Of a stretch of 64,000 nucleotides of DNA, positions 54,062 through 64,000 are shown piece by piece. The translations under genes were made by a program, and so were the position numbers. Below the pieces are notes generated by a model. The model saw only the letters and a program-made list of their open reading frames with translations, was not told the DNA's origin and did no database searches. The stretch comes from Dipetalonema caudispina. Taxonomy: Eukaryota; Nematoda; Chromadorea; Rhabditida; Onchocercidae. Location: contig JABVXV010000054.1 in the NCBI GenBank assembly GCA_013365325.1, positions 62,001-126,000 of the forward strand, in the 5' to 3' direction. Every line of letters begins with the position of its first letter. Position 1 is the first letter of the stretch.

Positions 54062-55712
54062 TCAAAATAGAAACAGTGCTGTTTTAAACTAGAGTTGGTG
54101 GCAGTAGTAATTAACCTTAATTGCAAGAAAGATCGGAAGCATTTGACAGTTGGGTTGCAAGTTTTACTAAATTAGGAAGGAAATGTTTGCTATAAAGCGA
54201 GAGAGAGATTAGAAGAACAAATTAAAGTGCACGGAACAAAATTGATCTTATGGATCGTTATTGGTAAACGAGTGCGAATGTACAGCTATTAGCCCGTTGT
54301 TTCTGTTTTTTGATGTTTATGAATGTCGAAATTTTGAGCTTATTGCATTTGTGTGTATCGTTTCTATTTCTTGAAATAAATACTAGAAGACTTCCAGTTA
54401 TTATTGTTTTAATAAATTATCAGAGTATGTTGGGCTTTAAAAAATCTGTTAACTCTAATCTTTCCATTGTTAATAGAAGACTTGTTCGAGGTCTCGGGAA
54501 TAGATGATGGACGCTTGTTAAATTCTCGAGACTAACCGAATGCCAACTAATGAATATACCGTTATAACTCAGGATTGTTAGGAACTTGAAGTGTCAGTTG
54601 ATGTTGCTAAAGTTTTAAGGCACTGCTATCGATGTACTTCCAAGACTCTAACAAGACCAAACAGTTCCGAGGTGATCTTGACGGGATCATATCGGGATAT
54701 TCCGAAGAAAAACATCGAATTAAACATCTTCAAATTTCTTGAGGTATTTATTCTACAGAAACTCTACCGCATTGTTTGTACTACTGTGCTATGTGATGTC
54801 AACTACTTGTTGTACCGGAATTATTGTAATGTCACGAAATTTTGTTGTGAAGTTTGTTCATTGTTCTGAGTTTTAATTTCGTTTAATGGGAAAGAAATGT
54901 ACAGGGGAAGAGTTGACGATACTTTAATGATCAAATTCAAATTTATGCGGTTCCATATAGATCATTGTTGTATGGATATGGAGATTGGTTCAGCTGGATC
55001 TCTACAAACAGTAATGAACTTCTTGCTAGCCGGATTAATCAATCAAAGATTACACTTTTCTCTTGCACCTCAGATACAGTATGAGGTTGAAAGGAGAAGA
55101 TAGGCGACGAGAGATGTCGCGGAAGGTTTCTACAACGGGAATAACCCTGAAAATGTCTTTGCTAATGAAATGAAGAAAGGGTACAGTTGATATGATTATT
55201 AAATGGCCTTGTACAGTAATCCATTTCCGGTATCGTAGTCTATCACTGATCTGTATACTATCATGATGTTCCTTCTTTTATAGGAAGGAAGAGTAGCAGA
55301 GAGATTGCATACGGTGGATTGGTTTTGGCGGGTACATTGACTTTCAAAACGATCGGAAGGGATGATTGTATCACTATGCTCTATTTCGATGCTTTCTTTA
55401 TTTCTCTAATGATAGGACTGGGTTGGTTACTTGTACTAGGATGTATTGTAACGGGTGGTAATTAGTTATGATGTTTGATTAAATTTAAGAAATTAAGTTC
55501 TTGGGAAATTCAGACACTTTTACAACACTTCGATAAGTCGCTTTTTCTTAACAACAATGGATGTTATACTTGGAGAGGTTTATATTATCATGTTTGAATT
55601 TCTGCATACTTATTGTTTCGCGAAGAAACTCCTGTTGGTTCCAAGTATTTCTGTTTGGACTTGAAATATTTCAGTTAATCAACTAATCAGTCAGACATAA
55701 TATTCAACTACA
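54062..55712. other. Region between the NCBP3-like gene and rnr-1
   Basis: About 1.65 kb. It should hold the NCBP3 3' UTR (AATAAA at 54375-54380) and the rnr-1 promoter or trans-splice region. Open frames near 54591-54869 and 54897-55103 have no recognisable content or clear partner exons. Confidence 0.45.
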
Positions 55713-58700
55713 ATGGTGCAACCTGGCCAACGAACTTCCAGTTGTTACGTAGTTAAACGAGGTACGTTATTCTTTAACTCATTAGGTAATCTAAATGCCA
55801 GTAAAAAGTTACTGATAACTGACAAATATCAAGTACCATGGAAAGGCTTGTATTGTCAAACATTATGATAAGTAAAATGGGGTGAATAAAAAGGACTGTA
55901 GTGTTTGAGAGGTTCAGTTGTAAAACTGTGGTGCTGGAATGCTAAGTTCCTACTCAAGTTTACTACAGTAGCTGCAGTATAAAAATAGTTGTGTTTTTCA
56001 GATGGACGACATCAGGATGTTTCGTTTGATAAAATTGCTCATCGAATTATGAAACTATGCTATGGTCTAAGCCAGGATCGAGTAGATCACGTAAAGCATA
56101 ATTTATTAAAGTTCATTGTTTGCCGAAGTTTTCACTAACTTTCGAGTCCACGCTTGAAGTTTTTTAAATTACAAATATAAGGAAGTTTAGACTTTGTCAA
56201 TTTAGAAGATCGTATCGTTCACTACTTTTTAGATCGAAATATCACAAAAGGTGATTGCTGGCCTATACAGAGGTGTAACGACCATTGAATTGGATAATTT
56301 GGCTGCGGAAATCGCAGCTGATATGATAACTAAACACCCAGACTATGCGGTTTTAGCATCTCGGATTGCCGTTTCTAATTTGCATAAGAAAACTGAAAAG
56401 GTTGTTTTTGGATGCAGTAGTCAGTGATGAAAGTGATAGTTGACCAATTTTGTAGAAGACACTTGATTTCAACTGCAAACGTTCACGGCAACGTGTTAAA
56501 TTTCTCTTTGATTCTTGGTTAAAAGTAATGCTTTGAATTAACTAATTTGAGGAAGATTTTTTATTTAAGTGATTTATTTAAGTGATTCGATCCAATCAGA
56601 ATCAAAGGTTACGCGACGAAGTAAAACTTCTACTTTCGGAGTGTGGAAATGCGCCCGTTAACTATACTGTCTGATGAAAGATACATTTTGTTCTCTATAA
56701 CATTTGAAGAAAATAAAACTCTAATTTCAGTTATTTTCGAAAGTCTCCAAAAGACTGTACAATGCTACACATCCAAAATCTGGTCGACATATGCCATTAA
56801 TTAGCAAAGAGTTATTCGATATCATCCAAAATAATGCAGATGTAAGTTGATTGTATGATAGTTGGATTTTAAGTTATTAAAAAAATAAATTAAAGGAGAT
56901 GTAAATTAAACCAATTTTTCAGTATATGGCGATCTTAGAAATTTGACGAAGTTAGGTAACACTAGCGAAAAAGAAGGGTTGATATAACGATGTTTTAGTA
57001 GAACGGTATATATCTTATGAATTGTTTCCACTTAATATTTTGTTTTCAATGAATTTGCGATCATTCAAATTTTTACCGGTTATCATTAACAGTGGCCGTT
57101 CTTCAGATTCTCGACTCAGCAATAGTTCATGAACGTGACTATTTCTACACATATTTTGGTTTAAAGACGCTAGAACGCTCCTATCTTCTACAAATTAACG
57201 GGGAGTTAGCCGAACGTCCGCAGCATATGTTAATGAGGGTTGCACTTGGAATTCATGGTGAAGACATTGAAGCTGCTCTTGAAGTATGGTTGATTATGTC
57301 TAATTTAATAGAGTTATTAGGTGTACTATTTTTATATACAATGCAATATGATGTGAAGTTCTATGCCTACGAATAAATTTCAAATATAGGAAATTTAAAA
57401 AATCTGAGCTAAATGTCGGTTCATAACCATAGAATTTTTATAAATTTGTCGTCAACATTATCAAAATTTTAATTTCAGACTTACAATTTGATGTCCGAAA
57501 GATGGTTTACACACGCAACACCAACGCTTTTTAACAGTGGTACCTGCACACCGCAAATGAGTTCATGCTTCCTCTTAACGATGTTTGAAGATAGTATTGA
57601 AGGCATATTCGAGACGTTGAAGAAATGTGCATTGATTTCAAAAAGTGCGGGTGGTATTGGCTTAAATGTACACTGCATACGTGCCACTGGTTCGGCAATT
57701 GCTGGAGTATGTGCATAGTACCGGTTATCAACATCTCATAAATTTAAATAAATTGGCTATCACGTTCAAATCATATAAGTTTTAGTGAATTATTAATTCA
57801 CTATAAAGATTTCAGCATCAAAAGGAACAAAGAGTATTGCGAATCCTTTCCTTAGACTTTTTAACTGTTTGTGAATAATGTGATTACGTGAGTAATTTGA
57901 CTAGCAGCATATTTTAGAATTTAAAACTTTAAGAAAACGAGACTTTGAGTCAAGAAACTTCTCATCATTTAGACAAATGGCGTTTCAAACGGCCTGGTGC
58001 CTATGCTTCGAGTGTTTAATAATGCGGCACGGTACGTCGATCAGGGTGGAAATAAGGTTACTGTGTTTTTTTAACTGTCTACAGTTTTCTTTCTTAACAC
58101 TCATATTCTGAGTTACGAGTGTTTTTATTGCTTTTTCGCATATTAATAAATGTGAAATTTGTATATCGAAATAGAACTAAAGTCTGTTGCAGAGACCAGG
58201 CGCGTTTGCCGTTTACTTAGAACCGTGGCATGCGGATATTTTCGACTTTCTAGAGCTGAGAAAGAATGTAGGTGATGAACTTGAACGTTGTCGTGATCTA
58301 TTCTTCGGTTTATGGGTGCCGGATCTTTTCATGCAGCGTGTACGTGACGATAAAGTATGGTCACTTATGTGTCCTTCTGAATGTCCCGGTTTGGAAGATT
58401 CGTGGGGCGAAGCATTCGAAAAATTGTACACAGAGTAAGAAAAGTTTTACATTCATGTAAGAGGGAAGCTATGCAAAATGATATTAGGCTTTGAGTTTAA
58501 AAGAAGATTGCAGGTATGAAGAGCAAGGTCGGTATAGAAAGCAGGTACCTGCTAGAAAATTATGGGAGACAATCGTTTTTGCTCAGATAGAAACTGGTGT
58601 ACCATACATGGTTTACAAGGTAATATTATGTCGGTTTTGAGGATCACTTAGCTTATCTTTGATGTTGAAATATGTGTTAAATGCGGTTATTCTGTTCAGG

Positions 58701-60773
58701 ACTTTAATTACTTTTCTAGTATACTATCTTAAATGTACTCAGCAGTCTTTCGTTTGAACATTGTCCAAACGCAAATCAGTGATTCCTTCAGCTGTATGTG
58801 TATTATAATTTAGCATTTCTGTTAATGACAAAAACAAATTATAAAGTTTCTTTGTTATATAAGCTTGAAATTACAGGATACGTGCAATCGAAAAACTAAC
58901 CAGCAGAACTTGGGCACTATAAAGTGTTCCAATTTGTGTACTGAAGTAGTTCTGTATTCGTCCCGTGAAGAGATTGCCGTGTGTAATTTGGCATCTATTG
59001 CTCTTAGCCGTTTTGTTACACCAGAGAAGACATTTGACTTCAAAATGCTGCGTGAGGTATGTATAAATAGGAAAGGAAAAGAGATTATGTGGAGAGGAAT
59101 CGATTTTAATTGAGTTCTAGATTTATTGTGAGCTTTTTTCACGTAGAGAACATGATTGTATTTTAGGTCACAAAAGTAGTAGTCAAAAATTTGAATAAAG
59201 TCATTGATCGAAATTATTATCCAGTACCAGAGGCAGAACGGTCTAATAAGAGACATCGTCCGATTGGCATTGGTGTTCAAGGTCTGGCTGATGCTTTCAT
59301 CCTTATGCGGTTTGTTTTTTTTCTTTCCAACTTCTGCAATTCTTGATAGCACAATATTAATAAACTGAACTTATGGAGTGTTGAATTTGTTATCGGTTTT
59401 TCAGATACCCATTTACTAGTGAGAAAGCTCGCGATCTTAATAAGCGAATTTTCGAAACGATGTATTATGCAGCACTTGAGGCTTCATGTGAACTTGCGAA
59501 GGAACAAGGTCCGTATGAAAGCTACGATGGTTCACCTGTCAGCAAGGGAGTTAGTTTTTTTTTTTTTTTAATGACCTCGATGTTTTTTGTCATTTTGTAT
59601 TATCTTTCAACAGTTTTCAATATTTTGTTTTCAGAAATTTTCAACTTCTTTCAGTTTCCATTAGCATTGATCTCTAAATTTTATGTTTTATAATAAAATG
59701 TTTCTGTAAAATTCAGAGCCAAATTTTTTATTTCAGATTTTGCAATTTGATATGTGGGGTGTGACACCGACAGATCAGTGGGATTGGGAAACTTTACGTA
59801 AAGAGATTGCAGTGCACGGCGTACGGAATAGTTTGTTGTTGGCACCAATGCCTACTGCTTCAACTGCACAGATACTTGGCAACAATGAAAGTATTGAGCC
59901 TTATACTAGCAATGTGTACACCCGTAATGTCTTATCCGGAAGTTTTCAGGTGAAGTTTCGAAATGTTTTATTAATTCGTTTTGAATGGATTATTCTAGAA
60001 ATGATTTTTTTTTATTCCCTGCTTATGTCTTAATAACATTTCGTTACCCGAGGATTATGTAATGTTTTTTAAGGTGTTCAATATGCATCTTATGAATGAT
60101 CTCATGGATCTCGGCTTATGGGATGATCATATGAAATTAGAAATAATTAAAAATAAAGGGTCGATTCAGAATATTGAACGTATTCCGCAAGAAATCCGGG
60201 ATCTTTACAAGACAGTTTGGGAAATGTCGCAACGAGTAAGTGTTGATAATAATATAAGCTTAAAGGATAAGGTTTGGTGGATTATAGAAGCATAGAATGT
60301 AGTTATTTCACTTGTAATTGTTGAAATAAAAAAAAGGATTTCCATTGAAGGACATTATTGATATGGCTGCTGACCGTGGTGCATTCATCGATCATTCACA
60401 GTCGTTAAATATATTTATAGCACGTCCCAATTACGGCAATATTACCAGCATGCACTTCTACGGATGGCAAAAGGTGTGTGCAGTTCCTGATGGAACTTTT
60501 ATATTTCGACAAAATTCAAAAGTATTATCTACACTTCTACGTTTTCAAGATTTTGAATCCTTATAGGGCTTGAAAACTGGAATGTATTACTTGCGCACAA
60601 GACCGGCAGTTGATGCAGTACAGTTCACTGTTGATAAAACTCGTCTGAAAGAATATAGTGATGTTAATGCAGCTAACGGTTCCGAGTCAGTTAGTTTCGC
60701 TCCTGGAACAAAAAAAGTGGTGGAATGTGCGATAAACAACAGTGAAGGTGACTGTTTGATGTGTAGTAGCTAA
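55713..60773 (+). CDS. rnr-1: Ribonucleoside-diphosphate reductase large subunit (R1, class Ia)
   Basis: Sixteen exons give a complete 808-residue protein: 55713-55761, 56002-56090, 56233-56400, 56731-56841, 57107-57283, 57479-57706, 57973-58056, 58193-58434, 58514-58619, 58877-59056, 59167-59309, 59405-59549, 59737-59949, 60074-60235, 60351-60473, 60567-60773. The enzyme reduces ribonucleoside diphosphates to deoxy forms with a small radical-carrying R2 subunit, which is not in this window. The ATP-cone starts at [16 protein letters not shown]. Active-site residues are present: Cys228 (MSSCFLL) and Cys454 (AVCNLAS) as the redox pair, and Asn437, Cys439 and Glu441 in CSNLCTE, with Cys439 the radical cysteine. 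[20 protein letters not shown] is intact. The C-terminal CLMCSS (Cys803, Cys806) is the swinging redox pair. The protein is about 16 residues longer than human RRM1, mostly at the N-terminus. The start is the only ATG that leads into the cone. Confidence 0.97.
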
Positions 60774-61860
60774 CGCATAATTACTAGGAATGGCCGTATC
60801 GGGGATTTGGCCTGAGTATCATTCTTTTGGAAAGGAAGAAGGGATCTTTCCTTACTTGTATGTATTCGACGTAAGTAAGACATTTAGTACTGAGTTAGGT
60901 TGAAGTAGCTTATCCTTGAAATATTTTGAAAGTATTTTCCAAAACTTACTGATCTTTTTGATGTAATAAGGAAGTTTATGCATCCTCTAGTTTCTGTAGA
61001 AAATGATTCAAAAAGAATACGATTGACATGAAGAATATATATGAAACGTATGGATTGAATACTTGCAAATTATGTTTTCCTATGTTTGTAGTTCCGAACT
61101 GTTATGAAGCGAAATGCTTTTACTGTTTTTATACTTCTGATTTCATTTTTTGTAGATATGGATATAATTAGTTGATCTTTTATTCGTCTTTATATAGTAT
61201 TCTTTTTTATATTTCGAACCATCAAATCCAAATTGCATTTGGTAGCATTCTCTTCTTTCATATGTTCGGATGTGTTAATGTTTTTAAATTTGGAACTGAA
61301 TTATTTGAATCTTATCGTTCTTCCTTCAAATTTTTAACACTTAAAAGTCTTCACCCATTTCCTCACGATGTTAAAAGTACCAAATATTTTGTGCATGTTT
61401 CTTTTCTTTTTGAAAATGATAAACGCAAATGCGGAATTCATCAATGCTTTGAATTTGTTAGATGACAAGCGAACGAGAAAATTAGATTTTCTAAATAGAG
61501 CATACTGGATCGCAAGAAATGTTACAATTTGGATTCACTGCTTTGAATGTGAAGTGAAAGGTAGCACATAGTGTTTTTGGGCCGTTGGCAGTACTTTGTG
61601 GGAAGTTCCCCTTTTAACCTGACGAAGTCCCGAACTTATCCTATGAGATTCGACTCTCAAGATTAAGCATAGAGATGATTGCACACATTGATTTGGCCAG
61701 CACATGCGGTGATTCGCGGTTGGTACGTCTGTCGTAATTTTTTGCAAGTTCGGAGTTCCGCGGCGTCTGGTAAGAATTCATGGGTTGTATGGTATGCATA
61801 TAATGAAGCAGTCGTGTCCGGCAGGAACATTCAGCAGTTGAAAGGAAACTGATGTGAACT
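60774..61860. other. Region between rnr-1 and the OPA3-like gene
   Basis: About 1.1 kb holding the rnr-1 3' UTR and the upstream region of the next gene on the same strand. No coding exon is supported; the spacing is larger than the few hundred bases usual in nematode operons. Confidence 0.4.
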
Positions 61861-63124
61861 ATGGGTATTCCAGTAATTCAGGTTTTTGTGTTTGTTATTT
61901 CATGTGAATGGCAAATTTCGAGACTGAAGTGAAAATTCTGCTAAGATTGAATTTTTATTGGAGTTGAGGAGCTGATCCGATGAGGAAGAATTATTTCCAG
62001 TAAGTTTTGTATTCATATCATTAAGTAATATCTTTTTTCAGCTTGTGGTCGCATTTGGGCGGCAAATGTCACGCCCATTAGCGCGCAAAATTATAGCTTA
62101 TGCAATAAAGCATCCATATCTTAGAAACGGGATTCTTGTTCCACTGGGCAGAAGTAAGTTTGTAGAAGTTTTGATATGTAGTAAATGGGGATTCATGTTT
62201 GGATTGGTAAATTGAAGTGTGTGCTTTGATTTCATCGATTTTAAAGATTCTCTACGAGCTGTTGTCTCTCGACCCTTGCCCTCAAATCCCTCCGTGGAAT
62301 TGTGCGCCTAAATACTGAACTTTAAATAGCAAATAGTATTTTGTATTTGCAGGTCTACATGCTATTTCATTTCGTCTGCGGATCAAAAGTATAGGCCTTG
62401 CTGTTCCATCTAAAACACCAACTGTAACCGAGCAACAAGCAATCGAAATGGTTCTGTTTTTAAGTAAACTGTAATCTCAGTCAGTTATAATTACACGTAA
62501 TTTTCACTTTAATTGATGATTCATTTTCAGGCTAGCGAAACGCTTGTAGAAGCACTCATTTACGTGTTGACCGTACTACTAATATATGCAATTTATCGGT
62601 CGAATCCAGAAAAAGCCAAAGCCAGCGATGTAGAACAATATATTAAAGTATGTCTTTGTGTATCATTGGTAGTTAAAGCATAAAAAAGCTTGTTGAGTAG
62701 TACAGAGTTGTTGGATTTTGCAGGAAAACGAAGAGAGGATAGCAAAGTTTGAAGAGAAGCTCAAAGAACAAGACGAATTGACGGTAAAGATTGTGAAGAT
62801 CATCCGTGAAAAGAAACTGGTTAGTGCCTTCTTTTAAGATTAACTTGGGTCTTATAGGGAGAGCACTTTTAGAATGGCAGTTTTCAAAAAAAGGTTATCA
62901 GGTGAAGTCAGGATTTTTATCAGAGATAATCTATAGTCCGGACTTTTATTCAAAAAATTAGTATGGATTATGAAAAGCTACAAGGTCGAGTAAATTTGTT
63001 TTGACTTGTTTTGCAGGATGACAAGAACATTTTGGCAGATAAGGGTCAGAAAAGTCAAATTCTGTCTTTTATTGGTGATAAAATGAAAACATTGATGCCT
63101 GGGCAGGATAAAACATCTCGTTAG
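61861..63124 (+). CDS. opa3: OPA3-like mitochondrial protein
   Basis: Six exons give 183 residues: 61861-61881, 62042-62153, 62353-62450, 62531-62647, 62724-62819, 63017-63124. OPA3 proteins sit in mitochondrial membranes and affect mitochondrial shape; in humans, mutations cause optic atrophy and 3-methylglutaconic aciduria. The start MGIPVIQLVVAFGRQMSRPL matches the family opening, in which a short hydrophobic leader runs into R-Q-x-S-x-P. LGRSLHAISFRLRIKSIGL follows, then TVTEQQAIEMASETLVEALIY, with a membrane segment at about residues 82-99. The C-terminal third is charged and probably coiled-coil (EERIAKFEEKLKEQDEL), as in OPA3. The 21-base first exon was chosen because its phase and sequence fit the family start. 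AATAAA at 63323 is a plausible poly-A signal. Confidence 0.86.
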
Positions 63125-63635
63125 CATCAGTTAAACTAGCATCATAAATTATATGATTAGTTGTTGGCATGCGAGCACTTTCAGTCACCATTCTCTGAGG
63201 AAACCTCAATTTCTCCTGAAATTTCCTCGAATTCGCCATATACTTCAAGACAAACACTGCTATTTCCGTCTTTTTGTTTTATTTTCTAGGTTCTCTTATA
63301 CGTAAATTTGATTTAAAGCATTAATAAAATTACGAAACAAACTTGTGCATCTCATCACCAGTGTTATTAGTAACGTTTGACGGGAAATATTATGGATTGA
63401 GGTCCTTCTATTAATCACTTGGTATTTGTAATCACTTTACACACTGCGGATTTCTTCGTCCTCCAGAATTTTGAAGGGCCTTTTCGCGCCTTAAGTAACG
63501 ATAGGGCACTTGCCAAAAAACTGCTGTAGCTAAAAATAGACGACGACAAGTTTCAAATGTCTGGAAATTTTCATTTCTCGATATGAAAAGCAGTAACAAT
63601 AGACATAACACAGAGCCGGTTAAAATACTAATGTA
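63125..63635. other. Convergent 3' region
   Basis: Lies between the OPA3-like stop codon and the minus-strand RPAC1 stop codon. It contains the plus-strand AATAAA at 63323-63328; nothing else was recognised. Confidence 0.5.
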
Positions 63636-63760
63636 TCACTGCACTTCTTTCAGCCGTTTTTGGAACACAGACCGCAATGTTCGGCATTTTTCTTCCATTA
63701 CTTTGCAAGCTTCCACAACCAGTTCTGCACTTCTCAGTGCACCGGTGCTTTCAACACTAA
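63636..63760 (-). CDS. POLR1C: RNA polymerase I/III subunit RPAC1 (POLR1C), last exon only
   Basis: One minus-strand exon opens after an acceptor (CTACTTCAG) and ends at TGA. It encodes SVESTGALRSAELVVEAC, then KVMEEKCRTLRSVF and a polar tail ending KEVQ. This is the C-terminal helix region of RPAC1, the alpha-like subunit shared by Pol I and Pol III; family members read (F)xVESxGxLxxxxLvxEAxKxLxxKC there. The exon starts with two bases of a split codon, so upstream exons must lie beyond 63760. None could be placed in the last 240 bases, and the rest is expected past the right edge. Confidence 0.78.
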
Positions 63761-64000
63761 CTGAAGTAGTTCACTAATTTTCATTTATCACAAAATTATG
63801 GAAAAAAACTATGTACTACAGTATTTACTCATTACGGACACGAAGGTGATAAATGTATTGAAAGTTAAGGTTTAGGAAGAAAAAGAGGATTTGAGGATGT
63901 AAGTTAGATGACCACTGCAGAAATATTGGATTTATGCAGAATTAAAGTATTAGGATACCACGAACATAAACATTACACCTCACAAAAGCAACACACGAAA

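Noticed and set aside
54591..55103. Two plus-strand frames between the NCBP3-like gene and rnr-1
   Set aside because: No domain, no shared phase with either neighbour; probably 3' UTR or intergenic sequence.
58855..59352. 165-codon minus-strand frame
   Set aside because: It lies antisense over rnr-1 exons 10 and 11 and their intron; it is a shadow of that gene.

Overview
This window looks like nuclear DNA from a nematode, most likely a filarial (spirurid) worm. It is very AT-rich. Its genes are split into many short exons, most introns end in (T)TTNCAG, and several reconstructed proteins match conserved eukaryotic families exon by exon with intact reading phase. Two degenerate fragments look like genes of a Wolbachia/Rickettsiales alphaproteobacterium, and one T-rich insert is a nuclear copy of nematode mitochondrial DNA. 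Most Onchocercidae carry or once carried Wolbachia, which supports the filarial assignment. Genus and species cannot be decided from the sequence. A 100-base N run (15803-15902) marks this as scaffolded assembly.

Layout. 1-3.2 kb (minus): start of a secreted protein with a signal peptide, a cysteine box and fibronectin-III-like sequence, running off the left edge. 3.3-12.2 kb: AT-rich, no gene recognised. 12.2-13.6 kb: two broken bacterial fragments, SCO1/SenC and cytochrome c. 15.3-18.5 kb (minus): an eight-exon histidine-phosphatase-fold protein in which both catalytic histidines are asparagine. 19.5-23.4 kb (plus): one or two unrecognised genes, one glutamine-rich. 24.3-25.4 kb (minus): a small four-helix membrane protein. 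25.9-27.6 kb (minus): an unrecognised gene. 28.4-31.1 kb (plus): ataxin-3, complete. 32.4-54.1 kb (plus): nuclear cap-binding subunit 3 (NCBP3-like); its well-supported exons lie at 48.1-54.1 kb, and two small upstream exons at 32.4-32.8 kb fit in phase across a putative 15.3 kb intron that holds microsatellites and the mitochondrial insert. 55.7-60.8 kb (plus): ribonucleotide reductase large subunit, 16 exons, complete. 61.9-63.1 kb (plus): OPA3-like mitochondrial protein, complete. 63.6 kb to the edge (minus): last exon of RNA polymerase I/III subunit RPAC1.

The recognised genes are mostly housekeeping (deubiquitination, mRNA cap binding, dNTP synthesis, mitochondrial shape, Pol I/III) and do not form one pathway. 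ataxin-3, NCBP3, rnr-1 and OPA3 lie head to tail on the plus strand, but the spacing (over 1 kb) does not by itself argue for an operon. All exon coordinates were set by hand from reading frame, splice consensus and phase, with no transcript evidence.
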